Shown here piece by piece: positions 48,562-58,007 of a stretch of 64,000 nucleotides of DNA (positions within the stretch are counted from its first letter, which is position 1; every line of letters begins with the position of its first letter). A program made the position numbers and the translations under genes. The notes under the pieces were generated by a model. The model did not search any database, was not told where the DNA came from, and saw only the letters and a program-made list of their open reading frames with translations. The stretch is taken from positions 2,172,001 to 2,236,000 of the forward strand of contig NZ_CP118246.1 of the NCBI RefSeq assembly GCF_028816455.1, given 5' to 3'. Origin of the DNA: Devosia algicola (GTDB lineage Bacteria; Pseudomonadota; Alphaproteobacteria; Rhizobiales; Devosiaceae).

Positions 48562-48978
48562 TCAGTTCTGGCCGAGATGCCCGGCAAGATGGGACATGTC
48601 GTAGCCAGCGTCCGCGGCCTGGGCAATAATATCCTTGGCATCCATCTTGCCCGCTTGCGACAGCGCCCAAAGTGTTGTCGAGCGCGTGCCCGACCGACAA
48701 TAACAGAACACCGGGCCGTCGCTCCCCTCCAGTGCGGCCTTGGTCTGGTCTACCATGGCGGGGGAAACGCCGTCGCGACCCAACGGAATGGCGATGTAAT
48801 TCAGCCCGGCAGCTTTGGCAGCCGCCTCGATTTCCGCCCCGTTCGGTTGATCCGGCGATTCCCCGTCGGGGCGGTTGTTGATGATGGCAACGAAGCCGGC
48901 GGCCTTGAGCGATGCAACGTCACCAGGCTGGATTTGCCCCGCAACGCTGACGGTGTCGTTGATCCGCTTTAATTCCAA
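48562..48978 (-). CDS. TIGR01244-type sulfur transferase/phosphatase-like protein
   Basis: Protein of 138 aa with a dual-specificity phosphatase-like fold. The P-loop is FCYCRSGTRST (CX5R) and the conserved N-terminal part reads AINNRPDGESPDQP. The family is often fused to metallo-beta-lactamase domains in sulfide or biofilm hydrolase proteins. Here it is a stand-alone domain. The TTG at 48978 has GGGAG 7 nt upstream and begins right at the domain. Longer starts would add unconserved sequence. The substrate is unknown. Confidence 0.82.
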   Translation of the reverse strand: MELKRINDTVSVAGQIQPGDVASLKAAGFVAIINNRPDGESPDQPNGAEIEAAAKAAGLNYIAIPLGRDGVSPAMVDQTKAALEGSDGPVFCYCRSGTRSTTLWALSQAGKMDAKDIIAQAADAGYDMSHLAGHLGQN

Positions 48979-49091
48979 GGCAAAACTCCCGTTGCCGATA
49001 ATCAATGGTGCGCCCTTTATATCCACCCGGTGCTGTGCAAGGCAACTGCAACCATTGGCCAACACCGCCTGGCGGGCACAATTTTACCTGC

Positions 49092-50153
49092 CTACTCGCC
49101 ACCCTGGCCAGTCCAGGCACTCCAGATATCCGCCCGCTCCGCCACGAACTGGTCCGCAACAGTCTCGACGCTGGCGCCCGGGGCATTGAGCGCCATCAGC
49201 AAGGCACTCATTTCGCTGGTTGGCAGGCTGGCGCGGGTAAAATAGGCCGCAACCTTGGGCGCGTCGGTAAATACCCATTCGGCCAACGCAATCATGACGC
49301 TCTCGGGCCCAAAAGAGGACGGTTGGGGATCGGCACAATTGCTTTGCGCCAGGCATTTGAAGGCGTCTTCATCATAAGGACCGAGATCAATCTGTGCGAA
49401 ATTGAACTGCGCCAGCACCGCATTGGGTTGCCAGTAATAGAGTAAAAACGGCTCGCGCTTGCTGACCGCCTCGGCGATCAGGCTGTCCATGGCGAAACGA
49501 TTGGCGGGCGCAACGATGTCAACAAGCTCGTCGATCTTCAACGAATGAACCAGATTTTGGTTGATGATGTTGCATCCCCAGTCCACCGGGCACGAAATCA
49601 GCTGCACCTTTTGGCCCCCTGCAATCTCGGGCAGAACCGTTTGCAGGGCGACGCCACTGACGACATCCGGATGGGTCGCCGCAACGTAGCTGGGCACATA
49701 CCAGCCCTCAAACACCTGTTCGGTATAGGTCGTTGCGGCCGGCCGAACCATCTGCGCCTTGACCGCCCCATTCCACACATCGGAGATGCGGGTCACCCAC
49801 ATTTCGGGCGCCACCGCCGGTTGACCGGTCGAACCCATCGATGAACCCGTGGTCGCCAGATCCCCGGGGACCACCTGAACCTTGCAGTCAAACGCCTTGG
49901 CCAACACCCGCGCATGGATTTCCGCCATTATGGCGGCCGACGACCAACCCATTCGGGCGATATTGATTGGCTTGGTGCCGCAAATCGGCGGCGGCGAGGC
50001 CGGGTCGGCAGGGGATGCCGGTGCCGGTGACGACGCTGGCGATGATGCGTCCTGAGCCTCGTCGAGCACCGTAAACTCGGCCTGCGCCAGGCTTGCCTGC
50101 GTCGCGAGCAAAACCATCAGCACCGCCAATACGCCATGAACCGTTCCCTGCAT
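49092..50153 (-). CDS. Glycine betaine/choline-type ABC substrate-binding protein
   Basis: Periplasmic binding protein of 353 aa of the OpuAC/ProX type, with a signal peptide (about residues 1-24, cleavage near SLAQA). A low-complexity Ser/Pro/Ala linker (about residues 36-55) precedes the mature domain, which opens with CGTKPINIARMGWSSAAIMAEI. Aromatic residues for quaternary-ammonium binding are likely in VFEGWYVPSY and LLYYWQPNAVL. No permease or ATPase of this type lies nearby, so it is an orphan binding protein. Confidence 0.85.
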   Translation of the reverse strand: MQGTVHGVLAVLMVLLATQASLAQAEFTVLDEAQDASSPASSPAPASPADPASPPPICGTKPINIARMGWSSAAIMAEIHARVLAKAFDCKVQVVPGDLATTGSSMGSTGQPAVAPEMWVTRISDVWNGAVKAQMVRPAATTYTEQVFEGWYVPSYVAATHPDVVSGVALQTVLPEIAGGQKVQLISCPVDWGCNIINQNLVHSLKIDELVDIVAPANRFAMDSLIAEAVSKREPFLLYYWQPNAVLAQFNFAQIDLGPYDEDAFKCLAQSNCADPQPSSFGPESVMIALAEWVFTDAPKVAAYFTRASLPTSEMSALLMALNAPGASVETVADQFVAERADIWSAWTGQGGE

Positions 50154-50380
50154 ATGTCCCGTCCGCTCACCAAATCAGGATGCAAGCTTAGCGGCCCGCG
50201 ACCCCGTTAAGCAATCGAGTCGGTGATTTGACCAGATGATCAATATCGGGTGACTTGTGTTTGAAAATTATGCAATATCGCCCCCAGTGGGGCACAAGTC
50301 GTGCCCCCATTGCTGTCGGGCGGCTAAATGGATGCCACTTCAATGCGCACCGCGCCGCCAGACTAGGACAGAGGGAAAAC

Positions 50381-51581
50381 ATGAAACTGAACAAGACACT
50401 ATTGAGCGTAGCGACCGCCGCATCGGTCCTCGCCCTCGTCGTCCCGAGCGTTGCAGAGGACGTCACCATTGGCTTTATCGGCGGCTTTACCGGCCCGATC
50501 GAAAGCCTCACCCCACCAATTTTTGCTGGCGCTGAACTGGCAGTCAAGGAGGTCAACGAACAAGGCGGCATTCTTGGCGGCACGCTGACCCTGGTATCGG
50601 CTGACGGTGCCTGTGACGCCACCACCGCCGCAGCAGCAGCCGACAAGGTTATCAATTCCGACAAGGCAACCGCCATTGTTGGAGCGCTGTGCACCGGTGA
50701 AACCATTGGCGCCTTCAATGGATCGGGCCTCTCGGGCAATGTCGTTTTCATCTCGCCTGCCTCGTCGGCACCAACGCTGACAACGCTTGATGACAATGAT
50801 CTGGTCTATCGCACCACACCTTCGGACGCGCTTCAGGGCGTCAAGATGGCCAAGCTTCTTATCGACAAGGGCATCACGGACATCGCGATAACCTATGTCA
50901 ACAACGACTACGGCAAGGGCTTGGCCGACGCGCTTAGCGCTGCCTACACTGCCGATGGCGGCACCGTTGCTGCCAGTGTCGCCCACGAAGATGGCAAGGC
51001 CGACTATCGTGCCGAATTGGGCAATCTGACCGCTTCGCAAAACCTTGTCATTTTGGCCTATGCCAACTCCTCGGGGAACACCATTCTGCGTCAGGCCGTT
51101 GAGAGCGGCAATTTTACCACCTATGTTGGTGGCGACGGCATGGTTGGTGACGACCTGCTCAAGGGTATCGACGCTGCCTCGGTTGAAGGCATGATTGCCA
51201 CTCGCGCCGGCGCCCCCCAGGGCACCGCCACGGACCTTTATACCAAACTGGCAACCGACGCGGGCAATGATCCCAACAGCACCTACGCGCCTCAAGCCTA
51301 TGATGCGGCGTTCCTTTTGGCGCTGGCCATCGAGAAAAATGGTTCGGGTTCACGCGATGGTCTTTCAGCCGCCCTGCGCGAAGTTGCCTCGGCTCCGGGT
51401 GAAAAAATCATGCCCGGCGAATGGAGCAAGGCTGTCGAGCCTGATCAAGGCCGGTACCGATATCGATTATGAGGGCGCCGGTGGCGCACTGGACTTTGAT
51501 GCGGCTGGCGACGTTGACGGCATCATCGTTCAACTCGATGTCGAAGGCGGCACGTTCGTCGAAAAAGGCCCGATCAACTAA
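50381..51581 (+). CDS. livK: Branched-chain amino acid ABC substrate-binding protein (frame interrupted)
   Basis: Periplasmic binding protein of 399 aa when restored, with signal peptide (residues 1-25, cleaved after PSVA). The Leu/Ile/Val-binding fold starts TIGFIGGFTGPIESLT. The hinge and ligand regions (GALCTGETIGAF, SPASSAPTLT, YVNNDYGKGLADAL) match the family. The frame breaks at GAGCCT (51437-51442). Removing one C gives KAVELIKAGTDIDYEG and a C-terminus LDVEGGTFVEKGPI. It faces the livGFHM genes convergently, with a strong terminator between them. Confidence 0.92.
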
Positions 51582-51604
51582 GCTGGCCAACAACAGAAAA
51601 TCAG

Positions 51605-51633
51605 AAGGCCCGGGTGCGATCCCGGGCCTTTTT
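51605..51633 (+). terminator. Rho-independent terminator of livK
   Basis: AAGGCCCGGG at 51605-51614 pairs with CCCGGGCCTT at 51621-51630 around a TGCGAT loop, followed by a T-run to 51633. A 10-bp perfect, GC-rich stem with T-tract 24 bp after the livK stop is a classic intrinsic terminator. The element is also symmetrical enough to serve the convergent livM transcript. Confidence 0.93.
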
Positions 51634-51690
51634 CATTATGATGTTACTTAGTGCGGTTGGCATGGCTAGCGCTCCTCCGGTTGCAAGAAA

Positions 51691-52974
51691 CTACTTCTCG
51701 CGATGCACCACTTCGGGAATCAATCCCCTCGGTGCATAGCGCAGCGCGATAGTAATCACGAGGCCCAGCACAAATACCCGCATTTGCGCCGAGCGCGCTT
51801 CAATATCGGGAATATCATGCCAGCCAATGCTGGTGGACCAGAAGCTCAGCGTGTCAAAAACCGCTTTTGACAAGGGTTCGGAGATGATCCAGATCATCCA
51901 GATCAATACCGCCCCAAATACAGCCCCCCAATTATTACCGGCTCCCCCCACGATCACCATCACCCAGATAATAAAGGTATGATTGATCGGCTGGTAGCTC
52001 GTGGGATCGAAAATCTGGGTGAACGACACCAGAATACCGCCACCAATACCCATCAGTACCGAGCCAAACACGAAAATTTCCAGCTGCCGGTTGGTAACGT
52101 TCTTGCCCATCGATGCCGCGGCGATATGATTGTCACGAATGGCGCGCATCATGCGCCCCCACGGCCCCGAATAGGCACGCGAGATCAGGAAGAATGCAAT
52201 GGCCAGCACCAGCAATGTCAGCAGTAGATAGCCCGACCGTGCATAGAGCAGCGCCGTCAGGTTTTCCATGCCACCAACCTGCAAATCCTGTGGCAGCGGC
52301 GTTGGCCAGGGAATGGGCGACACGGTCAGCGTGCCACGCGTCAGCCAGTCCATGTTCTTGATCAGCGCCCGGATGATTTCCGAAATACCGATCGTGGCAA
52401 TTGCCAGATAGTCGGTGCGCAACCCAAGGCAGATCTTGCCAATGATATAGGCAACACCGGCCGCCAATACCCCGCCGAACAGCCACCCGAATACCGGATT
52501 GATTCCGAGCCCACCAACAAAACCGGCATTCGCCTCGATATAGGCCGCCGCCGGATCGATCTGGCTGCGATAGGTGCAATAGGCGACAAACCACACCAGC
52601 ACCGTAAGGGCCACTTTCCAGCCGCCCTTGATACCGATGCGATGCGATTGGCGCGCTGCCAGCACCAGCCCCGCCCCGATGGCGAAAGCAATCAGCGCCC
52701 GTCCCAGCATCCATGGCCCGTCCGAGCCCCAGAAATCGGGATTGACCGGGTAGGACATGAAGGTCACGGCAAAGCCGCCCAGCATCAGGAAACCCATAAC
52801 GCCAAAATTGAACAGGCCGCCATAGCCCCACTGGATATTGAGCCCCAGTGCAATCAGGGAATAGGCCGCCGCTTCAACCAGGCGACTTGAGGTAAATGGC
52901 GCCCCCAATATCGAGCCGATCAAAAGGATCAGGACAAACAGGCCGAAAAACAGGGTGAGCGAGCGCCGGATCAT
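51691..52974 (-). CDS. livM: Branched-chain amino acid ABC permease LivM
   Basis: Integral membrane protein of 427 aa with about ten hydrophobic helices. The conserved segments LGLNIQWGYGGLFNFGVMGF, LRTDYLAIATIGISEIIRAL and SQ-equivalent cytoplasmic loop GRMMRAIRDNHIAAASMGKNV, which contacts the ATPases, are present. The start overlaps the livH stop by 4 nt. The N-terminal region is longer than in minimal LivM proteins, as in the E. coli protein. Confidence 0.95.
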   Translation of the reverse strand: MIRRSLTLFFGLFVLILLIGSILGAPFTSSRLVEAAAYSLIALGLNIQWGYGGLFNFGVMGFLMLGGFAVTFMSYPVNPDFWGSDGPWMLGRALIAFAIGAGLVLAARQSHRIGIKGGWKVALTVLVWFVAYCTYRSQIDPAAAYIEANAGFVGGLGINPVFGWLFGGVLAAGVAYIIGKICLGLRTDYLAIATIGISEIIRALIKNMDWLTRGTLTVSPIPWPTPLPQDLQVGGMENLTALLYARSGYLLLTLLVLAIAFFLISRAYSGPWGRMMRAIRDNHIAAASMGKNVTNRQLEIFVFGSVLMGIGGGILVSFTQIFDPTSYQPINHTFIIWVMVIVGGAGNNWGAVFGAVLIWMIWIISEPLSKAVFDTLSFWSTSIGWHDIPDIEARSAQMRVFVLGLVITIALRYAPRGLIPEVVHREK

Positions 52975-53975
52975 GACGACGCTCCCTTAAAAATACCGGT
53001 CGGTCGCACCAGAAGCGTCACCACCAGAATGAGGAACGCCACCGTCAGCTTGTATTCCGTCGGCACCAGCGCCAGATTGCCGGGGATTGAAATCCAGTCA
53101 GGCAGCACCGATTTGAGCGGCCGCAGCACGATGGACCAGTTGAACACTGAAATGGTTTCGGCAAAACCGATGAGGAACCCGCCCGCAATGGCCCCATAGG
53201 CTTGCCCCAGCCCACCAACGATGGCAGCCGCAAAGATTGGCAGGATGATATTGAACGCCAGATCCGGCTTGAGCGTCACATCCAGCGCCAGCATGGTGCC
53301 CGCCATACAGGCCAGCGCCCCGGCGATGATCCAGGTCACCCGCACCACCAGCGCGGTATTGATCCCCGAGACCTGCGCCAGGTCGGCATTATCTGCCATC
53401 GCCCGCATCGCCTTGCCCAGCCGCGACCGCGTCAGGAAGAAGTGCAAGGCCACAACGGCAATGATGGTAACCACGACCATGAGCAATTGCGGCTGGGTCA
53501 CAACCAGGGGGCGCGTCGAGCCTAGCCAGGACGTATCAATGCGATAGATGGCCTTTGATTCATTCTCGAAAAAACTGTAGCTCCCGGTGCCGAAGAACAG
53601 CCGCACCAGCCCCTGCATCATCAGGGTGACGCCAATCGAGGCAATCAGCAGCGTAACCGGGCGCGCCCCGCGCTTGCGCAGCGGCGAATAAAAACCCTTG
53701 TCGATCCCCAGCGCCAGAAGCGCTGCCAGCACCATGGCGATCGGCAACACCACAAAACCGGTTGGAATGGGCAGCGAAACCCCCATCGACGAAAACCATA
53801 ATGCCAATAAAAAGGCGATGAACGCCCCCGAGGTCATCAGTTCGGAATGCGCAAAATGGGCAAACCGCAATATGCCGAAAATCAGGGTGATACCGATGGC
53901 GCCCAGCGCATAGATCGACCCCAGGACGGCGCCCGAAATCAGCACTTGATTGAGAAAGAAAATAAACTCGGTCAT
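52971..53975 (-). CDS. livH: Branched-chain amino acid ABC permease LivH
   Basis: Membrane permease of 334 aa with eight or so helices. Family segments include GSIYALGAIGITLIFGILRFAHF at the N-terminus and the ATPase-contact loop RLGKAMRAMADNADLAQVSGIN. The gene begins 2 nt after livF and overlaps livM by 4 nt. The AGGCTC string at 53518 here is in frame (SWLGSTRP) and is not a break, showing that not every such string is corrupted. Confidence 0.95.
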   Translation of the reverse strand: MTEFIFFLNQVLISGAVLGSIYALGAIGITLIFGILRFAHFAHSELMTSGAFIAFLLALWFSSMGVSLPIPTGFVVLPIAMVLAALLALGIDKGFYSPLRKRGARPVTLLIASIGVTLMMQGLVRLFFGTGSYSFFENESKAIYRIDTSWLGSTRPLVVTQPQLLMVVVTIIAVVALHFFLTRSRLGKAMRAMADNADLAQVSGINTALVVRVTWIIAGALACMAGTMLALDVTLKPDLAFNIILPIFAAAIVGGLGQAYGAIAGGFLIGFAETISVFNWSIVLRPLKSVLPDWISIPGNLALVPTEYKLTVAFLILVVTLLVRPTGIFKGASS

Positions 53976-53977
53976 GC

Positions 53978-54682
53978 TCAGCCCCCCAAAAAGCTCTTGG
54001 CGACTTCGGGGTCGGCAATGAGTTCGGCACCGGTGCCGGTAAATCGGTTCTGCCCATTGGCAAGGACAAAACCCTTGGACGCGAAGGCCAGCGCCTGACG
54101 CGCGTTCTGTTCGACCATCAGGATGCCAACGCCCTCCTTGTTCACCCGCACGATAGTCTCGAAAATCTCGATGACATAGCGCGGCGATAGCCCTGCCGAG
54201 GGCTCGTCCAGCATCAATAGCTTTGGCTGGCTCATCAGCGCCCGGCCCATCGCCACCATCTGGCGTTGTCCGCCCGAAAGCTCGCCCGCCGGTTGGCGTC
54301 GCTTTTCCTTGAGCGCGGGAAACATCTCATACACCCAGGCCATGGTGTCATCGAACGCGTCGCGACGGGTAAAGGCCCCCATTTCAAGGTTTTCTTCGAC
54401 ACTCATCGAGGTAAAGACGTTCTTTTCCTGCGGCACGAACGACAGGCCACGCGGCACCAGCTTGTCGGGGAGCGAATTGGCGATTTCCTCGCCATCGAAG
54501 ACAATGCCACCGCCGCTAACCGTCAGCAGTCCGAAGATTGCTTTGAGCGTCGTTGATTTTCCGGCCCCGTTCGGCCCGACGATCACCCCGATATCAGAGC
54601 GGTCGATGGCCATGTCGACGCCATTGAGAATGGGCGCCCCGCCATAGCCACCCACCACATGGCTCAATTCAATCAATGCCAT
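53978..54682 (-). CDS. livF: Branched-chain amino acid ABC ATPase LivF
   Basis: ATPase subunit of 234 aa. Walker A is GPNGAGKSTTL, signature LSGGQRQM, Walker B LLMLDEPSAGLSP, H-loop VEQNARQAL. The short length and the PLGLDEPSAGL-like Walker B mark LivF rather than LivG. The ATG at 54682 follows GGGGAG at 9 nt. It is second in the livG-livF-livH-livM order. Confidence 0.94.
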   Translation of the reverse strand: MALIELSHVVGGYGGAPILNGVDMAIDRSDIGVIVGPNGAGKSTTLKAIFGLLTVSGGGIVFDGEEIANSLPDKLVPRGLSFVPQEKNVFTSMSVEENLEMGAFTRRDAFDDTMAWVYEMFPALKEKRRQPAGELSGGQRQMVAMGRALMSQPKLLMLDEPSAGLSPRYVIEIFETIVRVNKEGVGILMVEQNARQALAFASKGFVLANGQNRFTGTGAELIADPEVAKSFLGG

Positions 54683-54734
54683 CCCGGCACTCCCCAAAAC
54701 TGCGGATGCCGATCACGCGAAATCGGGATGCGCA

Positions 54735-55577
54735 TCAAGCCTCCACCACCGGCGAGCCAAAATAGGCTTCCACAATTGCTTCGTTGGCGCGAATTTCGCT
54801 CATCGGACCTTCGGCGATCTTCTCGCCTTGCGCCATGACGATGACCGGATCGCACAAGCGGCCGATCAGGTCCATATCGTGCTCGATGACAAAGAACGTA
54901 TAGCCCAACTCCCGGTTCATGCGCTCGATATTGCCCGCCAGATCCTGCAGCAAGGTCTTGTTGACACCAGCCGCCACTTCATCGAGCAGCACGATCTTGG
55001 CATCGACCATCATGGTACGACCCAACTCCAGAAGTTTTTTCTGCCCACCCGACAGATTGCCCGCCAACTCATTGCGGACATGGCCAAGTTTGAGGAAATC
55101 GATGACATCGAGCGCCTTCTTGCGCACTTCGGTTTCGCGCGATCGTGCCCGGTGCGGACGGAACCAGACATTGCTCAAATGCTCGCCCGGCTGGTCGCCT
55201 GGCACCATCATCAGATTTTCAAGCGCCGTCATGTGCGAAAATTCATGGGCGATCTGGAACGTGCGCAACATACCGGCGCGAAACAATTGATGCGGCGCCA
55301 ATCCGGTAACGTCGGCCCCGTCAAACATGATCTGGCCATGATCGGGCACGATATTGCCCGCAACGATATTGAACAGAGTTGACTTGCCGGCCCCGTTCGG
55401 CCCGATCAGCCCGGTGATCGAACCCCGCCCCACCTGGAGCGAACAATTGTCGACTGCGGTCAGCCCGCCAAATCGTTTGGTGACGTTTCTAACGTCAATA
55501 ACTGCATCGAACGACACCAAAAGCCCGTCCTGATTTCCTGAAAAGCCTTGCCCCAGCCCTGGATTGATCCGGGCCAT
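54735..55577 (-). CDS. livG: Branched-chain amino acid ABC ATPase LivG
   Basis: ATPase subunit of 280 aa. Walker A is GPNGAGKSTLF, signature LSGGQKKLLELGRT, Walker B IVLLDEVAAGVNK, H-loop IEHDMDLI, with the C-terminal AIVEAYFG typical of LivG. The Walker B has DEV-AAG instead of the usual DEP-AAG. The ATG at 55577 lacks a strong ribosome site. A GTG at 55517, just before the domain and behind AGGACGG, is a good alternative. It is the first gene of the operon. Confidence 0.92.
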   Translation of the reverse strand: MARINPGLGQGFSGNQDGLLVSFDAVIDVRNVTKRFGGLTAVDNCSLQVGRGSITGLIGPNGAGKSTLFNIVAGNIVPDHGQIMFDGADVTGLAPHQLFRAGMLRTFQIAHEFSHMTALENLMMVPGDQPGEHLSNVWFRPHRARSRETEVRKKALDVIDFLKLGHVRNELAGNLSGGQKKLLELGRTMMVDAKIVLLDEVAAGVNKTLLQDLAGNIERMNRELGYTFFVIEHDMDLIGRLCDPVIVMAQGEKIAEGPMSEIRANEAIVEAYFGSPVVEA

Positions 55578-55640
55578 TTTGCGGCATCTGTTCACAAGCG
55601 CGGGCGCTGGTCAACCGTGTGCCCTGCACCGATCACCATG

Positions 55641-56003
55641 TTAAACGGCGTTGAGCACAGCATCAGCGGTAATCTTGTTGCAGGCAAACAGCACGTCGTA
55701 AAGCGTTGCCAGCCGCGTCAATGCCTTGACGTCCACGTCATGTGGCTGCGCTGAAAGCGGATCGATAAAGAACACCAGCACATCCAGCCGTCCCTCCGCG
55801 ATCATCGCCCCCAATTGCTGATCGCCCCCCAGCGGGCCGCTTTTGAGCAGGGAAACGCTAAGCCCCGTGGCGGCGACAATGCGCGACCCCGTGGTGCCGG
55901 TGGCAAACAGCTCATGCTGGCTCAGTTTGTCTTGATGCGCCTTGACCCATGTCGCCATATCATCTTTTCGGTCGTCGTGAGCCACAAGGCCAATCCGCGC
56001 CAT
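55641..56003 (-). CDS. mgsA: Methylglyoxal synthase
   Basis: Enzyme of 120 aa converting dihydroxyacetone phosphate to methylglyoxal and phosphate. The N-terminal LVAHDDRKDDM supplies the phosphate-site residues. ATGTTG and LKSGPLGGDQQLGAMI form the binding loops. The catalytic aspartate lies in FFIDPLSAQPHDVDVKAL. The C-terminus is shorter than the E. coli protein. It follows the livG start region at 46 bp in the opposite-reading order, so it is upstream of livG on the same strand and may lead that operon. Confidence 0.93.
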   Translation of the reverse strand: MARIGLVAHDDRKDDMATWVKAHQDKLSQHELFATGTTGSRIVAATGLSVSLLKSGPLGGDQQLGAMIAEGRLDVLVFFIDPLSAQPHDVDVKALTRLATLYDVLFACNKITADAVLNAV

Positions 56004-56088
56004 CTTCCGCTCCTAATTTGTTTGAGCGTTCAACCACGAGACCGATAGCGACGCAAGATTTCCCCGTTTAGGTTGGGACGCACCGGGC

Positions 56089-57865
56089 TTAGAACTCGTT
56101 CCAATCCTCAGAGATCGCGGCATTGCCGTGGGTGCCGAAGCGCGGTGCACGATCTGGCGCACGGCGGGTCGCGGGTTGTTCCAGCGTTGTTTGCGTCTGC
56201 TGCAGCTTGAAAACATCAACGATGGTGTCGAGGCTCAATGGCCTGTGTTTCAGTCTGCTCGATGGCTGCATTGGTTTGCTCGACCAGGGCCGCATTGTGC
56301 TGGGTCATGTCGTCCATTTGCCGCACGGCAATATTGACCTCGGCAATCGATGAAGCCTGCTCCCGGCTGGCGACCGCGATCCCTTCGATCAGGCTGGAAT
56401 TTTCGCGAACGGCGCCAAGCATATCAAGAAGCTTGTCGGCTGCACTGGCCACCAGTTTGGTGCCGCCCTTGACCTCATCGGCACTCTGCTCGATCAAGAC
56501 CTTGACGTCCGCGGATGCGCTTGCCGCCGATTGCGCCAAACGGCGAACCTCGACGGCAACGACCGCAAATCCCTTACCCGCATCGCCGGCCCGCGCCGCC
56601 TCAACCGATGCATTGAGCGCCAGCAGATTGGTTTGAAAGGCGATATCGTCGATCATGCCAATGATGTTGGAAATCTTGCCCGATGACACGGTAATACGCT
56701 CCATCGCCGCGTTTGCCTCCCGCATCACCTCGCCACCCTCACTCGCGGTCTGGCTGACCGAGCGGGTCATGGCGCTTGCCGCGTCCGCGGCCTGGGCGTT
56801 TTCATTCACCGTGGCCGCCAATTGCTCCATGGCGGCGGACGTTTCCTCGATAGTTGCCGCCTGTCGCGTCGTGCGTTCCGACAGATCATTGGCACCCGCC
56901 AGGATTTCGCCCGTCGCGGTCTTGAGCGAACATGATGTATTTTTCAGGCGCGTGACAATGTCGGCAAAGCGTTCCAGGGTCTGGTTGTAGGCCAGGCGCA
57001 ACTGCTCGTATTCGCCGCTGAAACTGGTGTCTATGCGGCCAAGAAGATCCCCTTCGGCCAACCGGACGAGACTATTGCGCAATTGCGCTATGATACCCTC
57101 GGCGACCTTGCGCTCGGTAATATCGGTCGCAAACTTGACGACCTTGATCGGCTTGCCCTTGGCATCGAGCACCGGATTATACGAGGCTTGGATCCATACC
57201 TGTCGACCGTCCTTGCCGATCCGCATGAACTCGGCGGCGAAAAATCCGCCCTCGCGCAACCGTTCCCAGAACTTTTCGTACTCGGCGCCGCTGGCATAGC
57301 CAGGCTCCACAAACATCCGATGGTGCCGCCCCACGATCTCTTCAAGTCGGTAGCCAAGTACATTCAGGAAATTTTCATTGGCGGTGATGATCGTGCCGTC
57401 CAGCTCAAATTCAATCACCGCCTGCGCCCGCGAAATCGCCGCTATCTGACCGGCATGGTCCGCCGCCCGGTTTTTTGCCTCAGTGATGTCGGTTGCAAAT
57501 TTGATAACGCCCACCGGCTTGCCGTTCCCGTCCAGCAGCGGATTGTAACTGGCCTGCAACCAGACCAGTCGACCATCCTTGGTCAAGCGCCCATATTCGT
57601 CCGATTCGACCGCCCCCTCACCCAGCCTTTGCCAGAAGGCGGCATAGTCGCTCGACTGCGAATATGATGGCTCGACAAACAAGCGATGGTGTTTGCCGAT
57701 TATTTCATCGCGTTGATAGCCCATGACATCAAGGAAATTCTGGTTGGCATCGATAATCGTGCCCTCCAGATCGAACTCCACCATTGCCTGGGAGCGATTG
57801 ATCGCGTCGATCCTGCTGCGTTCGCCCGCCTGCCTCTTCGACCTAAAGAACGCCATTACTGCCAT
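56089..57865 (-). CDS. Soluble methyl-accepting chemotaxis protein, PAS-PAS-MA (frame interrupted)
   Basis: Chemoreceptor of 591 aa when restored. There is no membrane helix. Two PAS domains (about residues 20-130 and 145-250, each with WLQASYNP/WIQASYNP and KFATDITE ends) are followed by a HAMP-like linker and the signalling domain with the tip [41 protein letters not shown] region. The break at AGGCTC (56231-56236) would remove the tail. Removing one base gives QAIELDTIVDVFKLQQ and the terminus EDWNEF, a WxxF docking tail for CheR/CheB. Start choice among ATG 57880, 57865 and 57856 is uncertain. Confidence 0.88.
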
Positions 57866-58007
57866 GCTCCGATTGGAAATCATTGCCTCTGTGCACGGCA
57901 AATTGTCGTGCAAGGCCCTAGATAAGTAGTCTGACACGCGCCGGTTTCATCGTGCTTCACCGACCGGTACGTATATCCCACAAAGCCTGACCGGACCTGG
58001 CAACGCG

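Noticed and set aside
53518..53523. AGGCTC in livH as a further insertion
   Set aside because: It is in frame and the protein is intact around SWLGSTRP, so nothing needs correcting.
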